Shown here piece after piece: positions 9,226-18,553 of a stretch of DNA of 41,268 nt; the first letter of the stretch is position 1, and every line of letters begins with the position of its first letter. The DNA is taken from NCBI GenBank assembly GCA_021163285.1, contig JAGGXA010000221.1:1-41268 (forward strand). The letters run 5' to 3'. This stretch comes from Deltaproteobacteria bacterium (GTDB lineage Bacteria > Desulfobacterota > DSM-4660 > Desulfatiglandales > Desulfatiglandaceae). The notes below the pieces were generated by a model that was given only the letters and a program-made list of their open reading frames with translations, had not been told where the DNA came from and did no database searches. The position numbers and the translations under genes are program-made.

Positions 9226-10416
9226 ATGAAGTTAACAAAAATTAATTATAACACGTTTATCAAGGTTTCTATTTTTTTGTTTTGTTTTTTTCTAACAGGT
9301 TTTTTTTGTTCCGCTGTTTCTGCAAAACAAACATCTTCAAAACACTCAAATAAGATAGAATATTTTTTCTGGAATAAGATTGCAAAACGATCAGCTATAC
9401 AGGCATGGAAAATGATGGGACACAAACCTTTACCAAAAAATTCTATTGTTCTCACATCTGCTGGATATTCAGTTATTGATGGTCATACAACAGAAGCCTG
9501 TCTGGATGGCTTAAGACGTTTTACCGGCTCATCCTCAGGCAAAGGGACTTTGATAAGTGTTCATAGAAAGCGGAATTCTCCGCTCTGGTTTTTCTTTTAT
9601 GACAAGAAGACCGGTTACGGGGTTTACTGCGAGATAAATTCCACTTTACTTTCAAGTACGTTATCATGCCTCGATAGTTTTTCTTCAAAAGAAATCAGCA
9701 ATAAATTTACAGAAATCCCCGTAGGCGCTTTCTATAATATACTTTGCATTGAAAGGATTAACGCAGATTATATGCTGTCAAACCTTGAAGAATGGAATGA
9801 TAATTTTTCTGATGAAATATTCGGTGGCAATGAATTCAGTATTGTCACAATAGCAAATATTATTGAAAAAAATGCCCCTTATGATCTAATTCGTTCGGCA
9901 ATGTTTCATGATCACCTCTGCCCCGGTCTCACAAGCGGATATCTTTTGGCAAATTATATTGAAGAGCATTTTCCAATCGACCAGAGTAGTAAATATTTTT
10001 ATTTTTCATTACCCCCATGGTGCAAGGACGATGCTATCCAGATATTATTAAATACAACACCCGGAAAACGGTCTTATGCAGTCACATACCTGACACAAGA
10101 AGATAAAGATAGATTAAAGGGTGAATATCGAAATATTGCTGGAATTTTCTTTCGTAAAAATGACAACGGAATATGGGAAGGCTCTGTGCTTGAATTTGAT
10201 TTTGATCTGGCAAGAGAGATGATGAATATAGATTGGAATGGGATGTACTGGTGGGAATCCAGATTATTAATGGATATCGGTTTTTTGCCATATCTGGAAA
10301 CTCCGGAGATTTTCATCAGCGAGCTGAAACGGTTTTTTCTGGAAGAAGGCGTTGAACCCAAAGACTTTGCTCGTCCCGGTGTTGATGTTTTGGAAGAATT
10401 CGGGCTTGTAGAGTAA
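9226..10416 (+). CDS. Secreted FmdE-domain protein
   Basis: Signal peptide FIKVSIFLFCFFLTGFFCSAVSA; AMFHDHLCPGLTSGYLLANYIEEHF FmdE motif; RBS aaaggag. Confidence 0.8.
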   Translation: MKLTKINYNTFIKVSIFLFCFFLTGFFCSAVSAKQTSSKHSNKIEYFFWNKIAKRSAIQAWKMMGHKPLPKNSIVLTSAGYSVIDGHTTEACLDGLRRFTGSSSGKGTLISVHRKRNSPLWFFFYDKKTGYGVYCEINSTLLSSTLSCLDSFSSKEISNKFTEIPVGAFYNILCIERINADYMLSNLEEWNDNFSDEIFGGNEFSIVTIANIIEKNAPYDLIRSAMFHDHLCPGLTSGYLLANYIEEHFPIDQSSKYFYFSLPPWCKDDAIQILLNTTPGKRSYAVTYLTQEDKDRLKGEYRNIAGIFFRKNDNGIWEGSVLEFDFDLAREMMNIDWNGMYWWESRLLMDIGFLPYLETPEIFISELKRFFLEEGVEPKDFARPGVDVLEEFGLVE

Positions 10417-10801
10417 TATTAAAATTTTCCGGTAACCCTTTACAAAGGCATTCATAGTATGGGCCTGGTGTGAAAATTATGAGTTTTGAATGATGGATTA
10501 TGAATTAAGGAATTCTACTGATTTATAAAATGTCATTAAACGGTATCTCATTTTCATGTTTTGTTGTGCCCGTCAGGGCATGACGGTAGATAAAGAATAC
10601 CCAATTTTTACCGGGACATGCGGCTATTGCGTGCAAAGTGAAACAATCCCTTTGTTTATGGACAATTGCTTTGGCGGCATTTGGTTTCATCGCAATAACA
10701 GATTGTTCTATTTTGTAAAGGGTTACATTTTGTCTTTGTTGATAAACTTATTACGGTAAGCAATAATTTCAATGTGCCTTAATGCATTATAGAGGTCTTA
10801 T

Positions 10802-12853
10802 ATGAAAAACTTTATGTTAATAATAATGTTATTTGCCCAATTAGTTCTTTTTTTGCCTTGCAGCTTATTGGGTGAAGAAGAAAAAAATGAGTTTATTGAA
10901 CCTGTAAGGCTGGAAAATATAGTAGTACGTTCTACCAAAGAGGCAGATGAATTAACAACAAAGATTCCGGTGGCTGAATCTACCTGCCAGGTGGCGACGA
11001 CACCGGCGGATGTCCTTGATACGATGTCAGGCATAGATATCAGTAGATCGAGCCTCGGCACACCGGACAGAAATATGATAAGAATTCGAGGGTTGAGTGA
11101 AGACAGGTATATGGTAAATCTTGACGGAAGGCCTCTTTCGGGAGCCGGTGTTTACGGCGGCTACTATATCGACTGGAACATGCTCTCCCTTCAGGATATA
11201 GAAGAGATTGAGGTTATCAAGGGCGCTGCCATGGCCGAATATGGAAACACCCTGGGCGGCGTTATAAATATCGTTCCGAGGGAACCAGCGGAAGAACTTG
11301 AAATAAAGTTTATATCAGGTATCAAGGAGTACGAAACCTGCGATACCAGTGTAATGATCTCAAAGCGCGTCGGTATGTTCGGATTTGTTGCAGGCGGCGG
11401 TTACAGGGAAAGCGACGGTTATTTGCGCAATAATGATCTGGAAAGAACGGATGCTTCCTTTAATTTTTCGTATTATTTCCCTGATGAAGGAAAAATCAAG
11501 CTGGGTGTCCGTTACAACGAAGGGGAATACGGAATGATAGTCGGGAACAAAAAAGAAAGTCCCTATTATGACAATGATTATCCCGAAAGCGATGAAGACA
11601 GACTTGTCGGACCAGGTTTCGGCTGGATTCCGGGGCGATCCCTTGGGGAAAAAAGTTATTACAAAAAAGAAAGATCCGACTGGGACGTTGCTGTGCAAAA
11701 AAAGATTTTCGGGGTTGACTGGGAAGGAAGATGGTATCTGAGCGATGAAGATCGCACTGATTATATTTATGAAATGGCCGACAGAGATCTTGCCATAAAA
11801 CGTGACTGCCCGTCGGATTACTCATGGGGCTGGAGTTTCAAGGGTGAAAAAATAATATCAAACCATACTATTAAGGCCGGAGTTGAAGGGAACTACCTGG
11901 GCTATGGAGGCACAGATTATAAATATGTTGATACAAGCTATGTCAGAGGGCATTTTACCGATTCCGATGACGAGCATGAGCTGTCAAAATTAAATTCCGC
12001 CTTTATACAGGATCGATGGTCTTTGTTATCCAGTCTGGATATTTATCTCGGTGTCAGGGTAGATGATTACAAGGCTGACAATCATGAGTGCGAAAAAACA
12101 GAGGATACACCTGTTTCCCCCAAGTTCGGCCTTTTTTATAAACCAGTGCCGTCAGTTGAAACTTTTGTAACAGTTGCAAGGGCTGTCAATTTTCCGACTA
12201 TCCCGAAATATTACTGGTATTATAACGGATACCAGCCGCCTGACAGAAAAGACCTGGCTTTTGAAGACGCCATGCAGTATGAAATCGGGGGGACTTACAA
12301 AGGGGTTAAAAACACAAGCATTTCGGCAAAGATCTATTATTATGATATTGACGATTATCTAAGATGGATTTTCGGGTATAGTCCGAGTCGTGTCGTGTAC
12401 AACATTAACAATGTTGAACTTACAGGATTTGAACTTGATATTGAATCAAAACTTTTCAGCAATTTTTTTGCATTTGGCAATTATACTTATCAAAGCACTG
12501 ACAAGGAAGGAGATATTCTTGATAAAAGCGATATCTCCGATGAGATCAGTGAACTTCCAGAACACAAGTTTAATGTGGGTGTTAAATATGAAAGGGATGA
12601 CGGCTCACTCGCTAAATTGACTTTAAAATGGGTCGATTCAAGGGAAGTTCCCCTGGGCGAGGCAAAAACAAGTAAAACCGGAAAGATGGATGATTATTTT
12701 CTTTTAAACTGTTTGGTTAAATACCCTGTTTGGAAGGATCATGGATATCTATATGCCGGATGTGAAAACATACTGGATAAAGATTATGAAGAAAGTTATG
12801 GCTATCCCATGCCCGACCGGATGTTTTTTGGTGGAGTCGAAATAAAATTTTAA
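10802..12853 (+). CDS. TonB-dependent outer-membrane receptor
   Basis: Signal peptide, TonB-box-like ENIVVRS, plug IRGLSEDRYMVNLDGRPLSG and IEVIKGAAMAEYGNTLGGVINIVPR, terminal aromatic beta-strand RMFFGGVEIKF. Confidence 0.95.
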   Translation: MKNFMLIIMLFAQLVLFLPCSLLGEEEKNEFIEPVRLENIVVRSTKEADELTTKIPVAESTCQVATTPADVLDTMSGIDISRSSLGTPDRNMIRIRGLSEDRYMVNLDGRPLSGAGVYGGYYIDWNMLSLQDIEEIEVIKGAAMAEYGNTLGGVINIVPREPAEELEIKFISGIKEYETCDTSVMISKRVGMFGFVAGGGYRESDGYLRNNDLERTDASFNFSYYFPDEGKIKLGVRYNEGEYGMIVGNKKESPYYDNDYPESDEDRLVGPGFGWIPGRSLGEKSYYKKERSDWDVAVQKKIFGVDWEGRWYLSDEDRTDYIYEMADRDLAIKRDCPSDYSWGWSFKGEKIISNHTIKAGVEGNYLGYGGTDYKYVDTSYVRGHFTDSDDEHELSKLNSAFIQDRWSLLSSLDIYLGVRVDDYKADNHECEKTEDTPVSPKFGLFYKPVPSVETFVTVARAVNFPTIPKYYWYYNGYQPPDRKDLAFEDAMQYEIGGTYKGVKNTSISAKIYYYDIDDYLRWIFGYSPSRVVYNINNVELTGFELDIESKLFSNFFAFGNYTYQSTDKEGDILDKSDISDEISELPEHKFNVGVKYERDDGSLAKLTLKWVDSREVPLGEAKTSKTGKMDDYFLLNCLVKYPVWKDHGYLYAGCENILDKDYEESYGYPMPDRMFFGGVEIKF

Positions 12854-12938
12854 TCAATTTAAGGAGATATAGATATTTATCTAAATAATTTCAAAAATAT
12901 TTGGACAAAAAGCAGACATACCCATAACTTTTGGATAA

Positions 12939-13117
12939 GGGTTCGCGCAACAATAACTTTATAGAATTGGCGCTCAGTTTTAGGTTAGGTTCGGTAGATT
13001 TTGAAGAGCAAAAGGCGCAGTAATAGTGGACTATTTCAAGGTTTTTGCTCTTTAAAATCTGCCGAAAATGACCTGAAGATGAGATGCCAAAATGTTAAGT
13101 TATTTTTGCGCGAGCCC
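12939..13117. repeat. MITE-like element, family A copy 2 (179 bp; TAA flanks)
   Basis: gggttcgcgcaacaataacttt...gttaagttatttttgcgcgagccc; inverted relative to copy 1. Confidence 0.9.
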
Positions 13118-13120
13118 TAA

Positions 13121-13300
13121 GGGACGAGGACGAAATATCATCCCCAGGCAGGCGCACGGATTTAGGCCAGGTTTGTTCGATCTAAAAGCACAAAAGTTGC
13201 AGGAATAGTGAGCTATTTCAAGGTTTTTATACTTTTAGATCGGGCAAAAATGGCCTGAAGCTGTGATGCATAGTTGGGGAAGTTAATTTGTTCTCGTTCC
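13121..13300. repeat. MITE-like element, family D full copy (180 bp; TAA flanks)
   Basis: gggacgaggacgaaatatcatcccc...ggggaagttaatttgttctcgttcc; TAA at 13118-13120 and 13301-13303. Confidence 0.85.
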
Positions 13301-13343
13301 TAACCTTTTTGAAATTTAATATAGGACTATCTATAGGTGATTT

Positions 13344-14862
13344 TTGAAAACATTTAAATTTTTTACAAGTATGCGGTTTAGAAAATTTTCCGCAAAATAT
13401 GCAGCCCTTTTTATTATCTTTTTCCTGTTTCCGTGTGCTGCGTATCCGCATACCTATAAAATTTCCGTTATCGTTGATACTGATGCTGCCCTTGATGACA
13501 TACGGGCGATTACAATGCTGATTAATTCCGATGTGGCTGATATTCCGTTGATTGTCACATCCGACGGGGCAGCGTCACCAATAGCAGGGGCCGGAAATCT
13601 GCGCAGGCTCCTTAATTATTTTGAGACAAAAAACACAAAAATCGCTGCCGGACGGGTTCTAAGAAAGGCAGCCCCGCAATGGCGCAGGTTATCAGAGGAT
13701 ATCCGCCTGCCGGAAGAGGCCCTGCCCTCCGATTTGAAACCTTTACAGTTAAACGGCGCACATCAGATTGCAGTCAGCTTAAAAGCCGCGGATGCAGATG
13801 TGATATACCTGTGTCTCGGCCCCCTGACAAATCTTGCTGACGCACTGTTGTCGGAACCTGAGATTAAAAGCAGAATATCGAGGGTGATCTATTTCGGCGC
13901 CTCTCCTGAAAGCCCGTATCCCGGCTGGAACACAATTAGGGATATGGATTCTGCCCGTGTGGTATTTGATTCAGATCTGCTGATCTACTGTTTCGGCCTC
14001 CAAAATGAAAAATTGCCGCACTTTGACTCAAAACTTTATAAACAGATCGAATCATTGAACACACCGGCTTCCAGGCTTGTAACCGGGATGCACAATACCT
14101 CTGCCGCACAAAAGCTGCCGGCTGAAGATCATTTCTACGTTTGGGACGAGTTGGCGGTAATTTTCATGAATCGGCCGTCTTTGTTCAAATTTGTGCCTGC
14201 GAAAGAGAATCCCCTGACAATGCATCTTTTGTCATACGACGCAAAAGGTGCGCATAACACCTATTTGAAACTTTTGGGATTTGCGGCTGACTCTCATATA
14301 CTCTTCCGCCATCTGGTGCTCTTAAAGGAGATTCCATCTGATCCCATACTTTTCAGAGAGGATATCGAGCCGTTTGTTAAAAAAATTATAGAAAAACATG
14401 GCCTTGAAGAATGGAAAGCAGCTTTTTTAACAAATGAATTTCACGGGCATCTCGGGATATATTCAATCATAGCGCCAAGATGGGGGTAAGGGCAAGAGAG
14501 ATCCTGCATGCGCCAATGGACGGAATCCGTGCCGTTTCAAAGGCGGGGAACAAACCGCCTTTAAGCTGCATGAATGACGGACTCCAGGCTGCAGCCGGTG
14601 CCAGCCTTGGAAGGGGCGCAATCCAGATTACAGACACAATAATTTCCCTGCCGCCGGGTTTTCATATAAGGGTAACAAATTGATATTAAAGATAAAAGAA
14701 GAAGTATCTGAAATGATTAAACAGGATATTGATTCGGCTGTTTTAAAATTCGGCGGAATAAATCGTGAATATTTTGCGCATATTCGGAAATTATCCATTA
14801 ATTATTGGCTGGAATTAGACAGAAAGAAGATATTTGAAGAGCTTTTATTAATAGAAAAATAA
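13344..14862 (+). pseudogene. Exported nucleoside-hydrolase-like / FmdE fusion, interrupted by two apparent -1 frameshifts
   Basis: Signal peptide; VDTDAALDDIRAITMLI nucleoside hydrolase motif; NEFHGHLGIYSII then MGVRAREILHAPMDGIRAVSKAGNKPPLSCMNDGLQAAAGASLGRG FmdE motif across ORFs 13344, 14480 and 14680. Confidence 0.75.
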
Positions 14863-14880
14863 AAAATTTCAGGAGGAAAA

Positions 14881-15732
14881 ATGATTATACCAAAATTTAT
14901 AACAGTTTTATTATTCGCGATATTTGTCTCTATTCATTCATTGGCGCTTCCGGCTTATGCAAAAGAGGAAGGGAAACTCTATGTCATCGGGATGGGACCT
15001 TCCGGTCCTGATCTTACTGCTCCAAGGGGACTTGCGATTCTTGAGAAGGCGGATATTTTTCTGTGCCCTCCATATATTCAGATGAATTTTCCCGGGCAGA
15101 TCGACCCTGCAAAGGTTGCCTTTGATCCCTGGGAAGGCATCCATGACGAAGAAGCGATGAAGCTGCGTAAAACCGATTATGATAAATGGCTGCAAAGGGT
15201 GGAAAAGCGAAAGAAAAAGGTTTTCAACTTTGTAATGGATGCCATTAACAAGAAAAAAACCGTAGTTATGCTGGACGGCGGAGACCCTTGTGTTTACGGC
15301 CCTTCCCTTTACTGGCTCTTAAAAGGGTTTGACCATCGATATCTTGAAGTGATCCCCGGAATAAGCGCATTTAATGCAGCAAGCGCTGCCCTTAAAAAAC
15401 CGATGATAGGAGAAGGAATTAACTTTGTCATGCTTACCGCACCCCACTCCATGTTCGGAAGATCGTTTAAAAAGGGAGATGATCTTTTAAAAGAGCTTTC
15501 CGGATATAACGTTACAATGGTTTTTTATATGGCCCTTTCATCAATGGACAAACTCGTTGAGAAATTCAGCAGATATTATCCGCCTGATCTTCCCATGGCC
15601 ATTGTATATTATGCGGGGTACCCGGACAAACAGATGGTATTAAAGACCTCTCTAAGAACTGTGTTGGATGATCTGAAAAAAACTGATGAAAAGTGGCTGG
15701 GGCTTTTGATAATCGGCAAGGCCGTTAAATAA
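14881..15732 (+). CDS. Tetrapyrrole (corrin/porphyrin) methylase-family protein with signal peptide
   Basis: LPAYA-KEEGKLYVIGMGPSGPDLTAPRGLAILEKADIFLCPP; DGGDPCVYGPSLY; PGISAFNAASAAL; RBS aggagg. Confidence 0.85.
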   Translation: MIIPKFITVLLFAIFVSIHSLALPAYAKEEGKLYVIGMGPSGPDLTAPRGLAILEKADIFLCPPYIQMNFPGQIDPAKVAFDPWEGIHDEEAMKLRKTDYDKWLQRVEKRKKKVFNFVMDAINKKKTVVMLDGGDPCVYGPSLYWLLKGFDHRYLEVIPGISAFNAASAALKKPMIGEGINFVMLTAPHSMFGRSFKKGDDLLKELSGYNVTMVFYMALSSMDKLVEKFSRYYPPDLPMAIVYYAGYPDKQMVLKTSLRTVLDDLKKTDEKWLGLLIIGKAVK

Positions 15733-17117
15733 TGAAAAATCATTTAGATAATAATGAATTAAAAAGAGAAATCGGACTATTTTCCGCAGTGATTTTAGTA
15801 GTTGCCAACATGGTGGGAACCGGCATATTCACTACCTCCGGCTTTATCATGAAAGAGCTTGGCAATCCGCAAACCATGCTGCTCTGCTGGTTTACGGGCG
15901 GCATATTCGCCCTGTGCGGCGCTCTGTGTTATGGAGAACTTGGGACCATGTTCCCAAAAGCAGGCGGCGAGTATGTTTTTTTGCGGGAGAGTTGTGGTAA
16001 AGGCATGGCCTTCCTTTCCGGGTGGATATCTCTAATCGTGGGATTCTCAGCCCCGATTGCCGCCGCGGCCATTGCCTTTGCCTCCTATTTTTTCCGTGTA
16101 CTGCCGGATCTTTCCGGCTCGCAGTTCACCCTCAGTGTTTTGGGCGTCAGGATCTTTACCATATCACCTGTCACCATTACGGCTGCATTTGTGATCATTA
16201 TCTTTTCGCTGATTCATTATCACAGCCTCCGGATGGGCGCGGGTGTCCAGAATGTATTGACCCTGTTCAAAACAGGTCTGATAGTTGTCTTTGTTGCGGC
16301 CGGTCTGTTCGCCGGGCATGGTTCAACAGATCATTTCGCAGGGGAATTCATACTAAGTTCTATATTTCTGGACAGGTTTGCCATTTCCCTGATCTTTGTA
16401 TCATTTGCTTACAGCGGCTGGAATGCGGTTGCCTACTTAGGGGGTGAAATCAAAAATCCGGGCAGAAACATTCCTATGGCTCTTTTTAGCGGCACATTTC
16501 TGGTTATATTGTTTTATATGCTTTTAAATGTGGTATATATTTATGCGCTTTCTCCAAAGGAGATGAGCGGGATTCTTGAAGTGGGAACCGAATCGGCAGC
16601 GCGATTATTCGGCGGTCGTATCGGTAAATATTTCAGCGGAGCCATTGCAGCGGGACTTCTCTCTGTTTTAAGCGCCATGATTATGACCGGACCAAGGGTC
16701 TATTACGCCATGGCAAGAGACGGTGTTTTTTTTAAACTTTTCGGCAAAGTGAACAAGATTCACAGAACTCCGGCCTGGTCTATCTTTTTGCAGGCAGGCA
16801 TAGCAATTATTATGGTTTTTTCCGCTTCGTTTGACAAGCTGCTTTTATACATAGGCTTTACCCTCTCATTATTCGCCATGCTTACTGCAGCCGGAATGAT
16901 GGCTCTCAGGATCAGAAAACCGGACATCAAGCGCACTTACAAGACCTTCGGATATCCTGTTACACCACTGGTTTTTATAGCGGGAAACCTATGGATTATC
17001 TATTACTGCATAAAAAGCAGGCCTGTTGCATCCATGTTCGGAGCTGAAACAACAGGCCTTGGTATATTGGCATATCTATATTTCTATAAAAAGGGAAAGC
17101 AGAACCATGCGATATAA
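15732..17117 (+). CDS. APC-superfamily amino acid permease
   Basis: VVANMVGTGIFTTSGFI; about 12 hydrophobic helices; start overlaps upstream stop (taATG). Confidence 0.9.
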   Translation: MKNHLDNNELKREIGLFSAVILVVANMVGTGIFTTSGFIMKELGNPQTMLLCWFTGGIFALCGALCYGELGTMFPKAGGEYVFLRESCGKGMAFLSGWISLIVGFSAPIAAAAIAFASYFFRVLPDLSGSQFTLSVLGVRIFTISPVTITAAFVIIIFSLIHYHSLRMGAGVQNVLTLFKTGLIVVFVAAGLFAGHGSTDHFAGEFILSSIFLDRFAISLIFVSFAYSGWNAVAYLGGEIKNPGRNIPMALFSGTFLVILFYMLLNVVYIYALSPKEMSGILEVGTESAARLFGGRIGKYFSGAIAAGLLSVLSAMIMTGPRVYYAMARDGVFFKLFGKVNKIHRTPAWSIFLQAGIAIIMVFSASFDKLLLYIGFTLSLFAMLTAAGMMALRIRKPDIKRTYKTFGYPVTPLVFIAGNLWIIYYCIKSRPVASMFGAETTGLGILAYLYFYKKGKQNHAI

Positions 17118-17571
17118 AATGCTGACGATGTATTTATGTGCGATAATTTCTTTGCTTCCCTTTCAGGCTTACGCCCACGGCGTAAAAGGAAAGGTGGATG
17201 CCGGCGGTGTTGTGGTATCAGCCGAATACGACGACGGGGAGCCGATGAGCTACGCCAGGGTAAAGATTTCAGCCCCTGCTGCAAAGTTAAGCTTTCAATC
17301 CGGAAGAACAGACAGAAACGGCCGGTTTTGTTTTTTTCCGGATATGCCCGGAGAATGGAAAGTGGTGGTGGATGATGAGATGGGACACAGACTCGAAGTT
17401 CCGGTTACTGTTGATAAGGCAATGGAACTGAAAGCAGATGAACAGGCAGGCGGCTATTTGTCGAAATATGAAGGGGCGCTTATGGGTATCTGTATCATTT
17501 TTGGCATTTTTGGGTCTCTTTTAGGGTGGAGGGGCTTTAGAAAGGCTAAAGGCGAGAATTCAAGAAAATGA
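17107..17571 (+). CDS. NikL-like / carboxypeptidase-regulatory-like periplasmic membrane protein
   Basis: Signal peptide ...FQAYAHGVKGKV, YDDGEPMSYARVKI, GRTDRNGRFCFFPDMPGEWKVVVDDEMGH, C-terminal TM; overlaps permease end by 11 nt. Confidence 0.65.
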   Translation: MRYKMLTMYLCAIISLLPFQAYAHGVKGKVDAGGVVVSAEYDDGEPMSYARVKISAPAAKLSFQSGRTDRNGRFCFFPDMPGEWKVVVDDEMGHRLEVPVTVDKAMELKADEQAGGYLSKYEGALMGICIIFGIFGSLLGWRGFRKAKGENSRK

Positions 17572-17783
17572 TGACATTAGGAAAGACTATATTGATACTC
17601 TGATTGGTGATATCCGCCCCTGCGGCATTATCCTTATAAGCAGCCCTGATAGAAGAAATATTAATCGATACCGGCTGTTTGGCTTGACAAGCTACATTTC
17701 CGACAGTATGAATTAAATATATTTGTTCTTTATTTTGCTTGACCCTCCTTTTTCCATGCAGGTGTAAGGAACGATTTTTATAG

Positions 17784-17858
17784 TGGACCCCAAAAATGTG
17801 ACAATATGTTAAGGTGTAATTCTAAACAAACAGGAGGAAGCAAATGAAAAAGAAAAAG
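17784..17858 (+). mobile_element. Left-end remnant of an insertion sequence (IS3-like?)
   Basis: tggaccccaaaaatgtgacaa end-like sequence, then RBS aggagg and atgaaaaagaaaaa ORF start, cut off at a response-regulator fragment. Confidence 0.4.
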
Positions 17859-18110
17859 GCTTGATCATATAGTCATCGCTTCCGGTCCTAAGTCCTTTAA
17901 TACAATCATCTATTGTTCTTTTTGCGCTCAATATAATTACAGGAGTGTTGATTTCTTGCCTCCGCAAATCTTCAATAATACTTAGTCCGTCAAGTCTGGA
18001 CAGCATTATGTCTATTATGGCGGCATCATAAATTTCATTCAGCGCCAAGTAGAATCCTTCTTCGCCGTCTGCTGCGTAATCCACGGCATACCGGCCTCTT
18101 TCATCCCTTT
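17859..18110 (-). pseudogene. Response-regulator receiver domain remnant
   Basis: VDYAADGEEGFYLALNEIYDAAIIDIMLSRLDGLSIIEDLRRQEINTPVIILSAKRTIDDCIKGLRTGSDDYMIKPF, ends at IS remnant. Confidence 0.75.
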
Positions 18111-18166
18111 CAGAATAAAAATAGTTGTTTAAGGACGAAAAAATCTCTATAAAGTATGTAGTATAG

Positions 18167-18417
18167 GAGACTGTCCGAGAATAACAATTTTTTTCAAAAT
18201 CAAGGCTTGCTCAAAAATTTTCGCAGACATATAGTTGATATTTCGATATCCTTCATTTTGAGATAAAAGTAGTTGACACTTTTATCGGAACTAAAAATCG
18301 TAAATTGCAAAAGAGGCTTATAGCCTTTTAAATCAGCGGCAGGATGCCGATATTTCGAGGATAATTTTTTTGAGCGTAACGCAGAGTTTGGGAAAAAGGA
18401 GATTCTCGGACAACCTC
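18167..18417. repeat. MITE-like element, family B copy 3, interrupted by a family C insertion
   Basis: gagactgtccgagaata...ggagattctcggacaacctc with a 102-bp insertion at 18247-18348. Confidence 0.8.
18247..18348. repeat. Family C element (deleted variant) nested in family B
   Basis: tatccttcattttgagataaaagtagttgaca...gcggcaggatgcc flanked by direct repeat GATATTTCGA. Confidence 0.8.
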
Positions 18418-18553
18418 CTAATGCCAAATAATTTTACGGAGACTTTCTCACATAATACAAGAATATCAAAGCAATAACCAGAAAACAACTGAAAACCCAT
18501 TGTCGAAACTAAAAGCGGCTGAAGAAACATGAAAAGAAGGTGATTGCCAAAAA

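Noticed and set aside
16022-16447. 141-aa plus-strand ORF within the permease
   Set aside because: Out-of-frame ORF inside a clear APC permease.
17580-17740. Minus-strand reading IYLIHTVGNVACQAKQPVSINISSIRAAYKDNAAGADITNQSINIVFPN
   Set aside because: Could be a gene remnant, but no clear start and no family recognised; not enough support.
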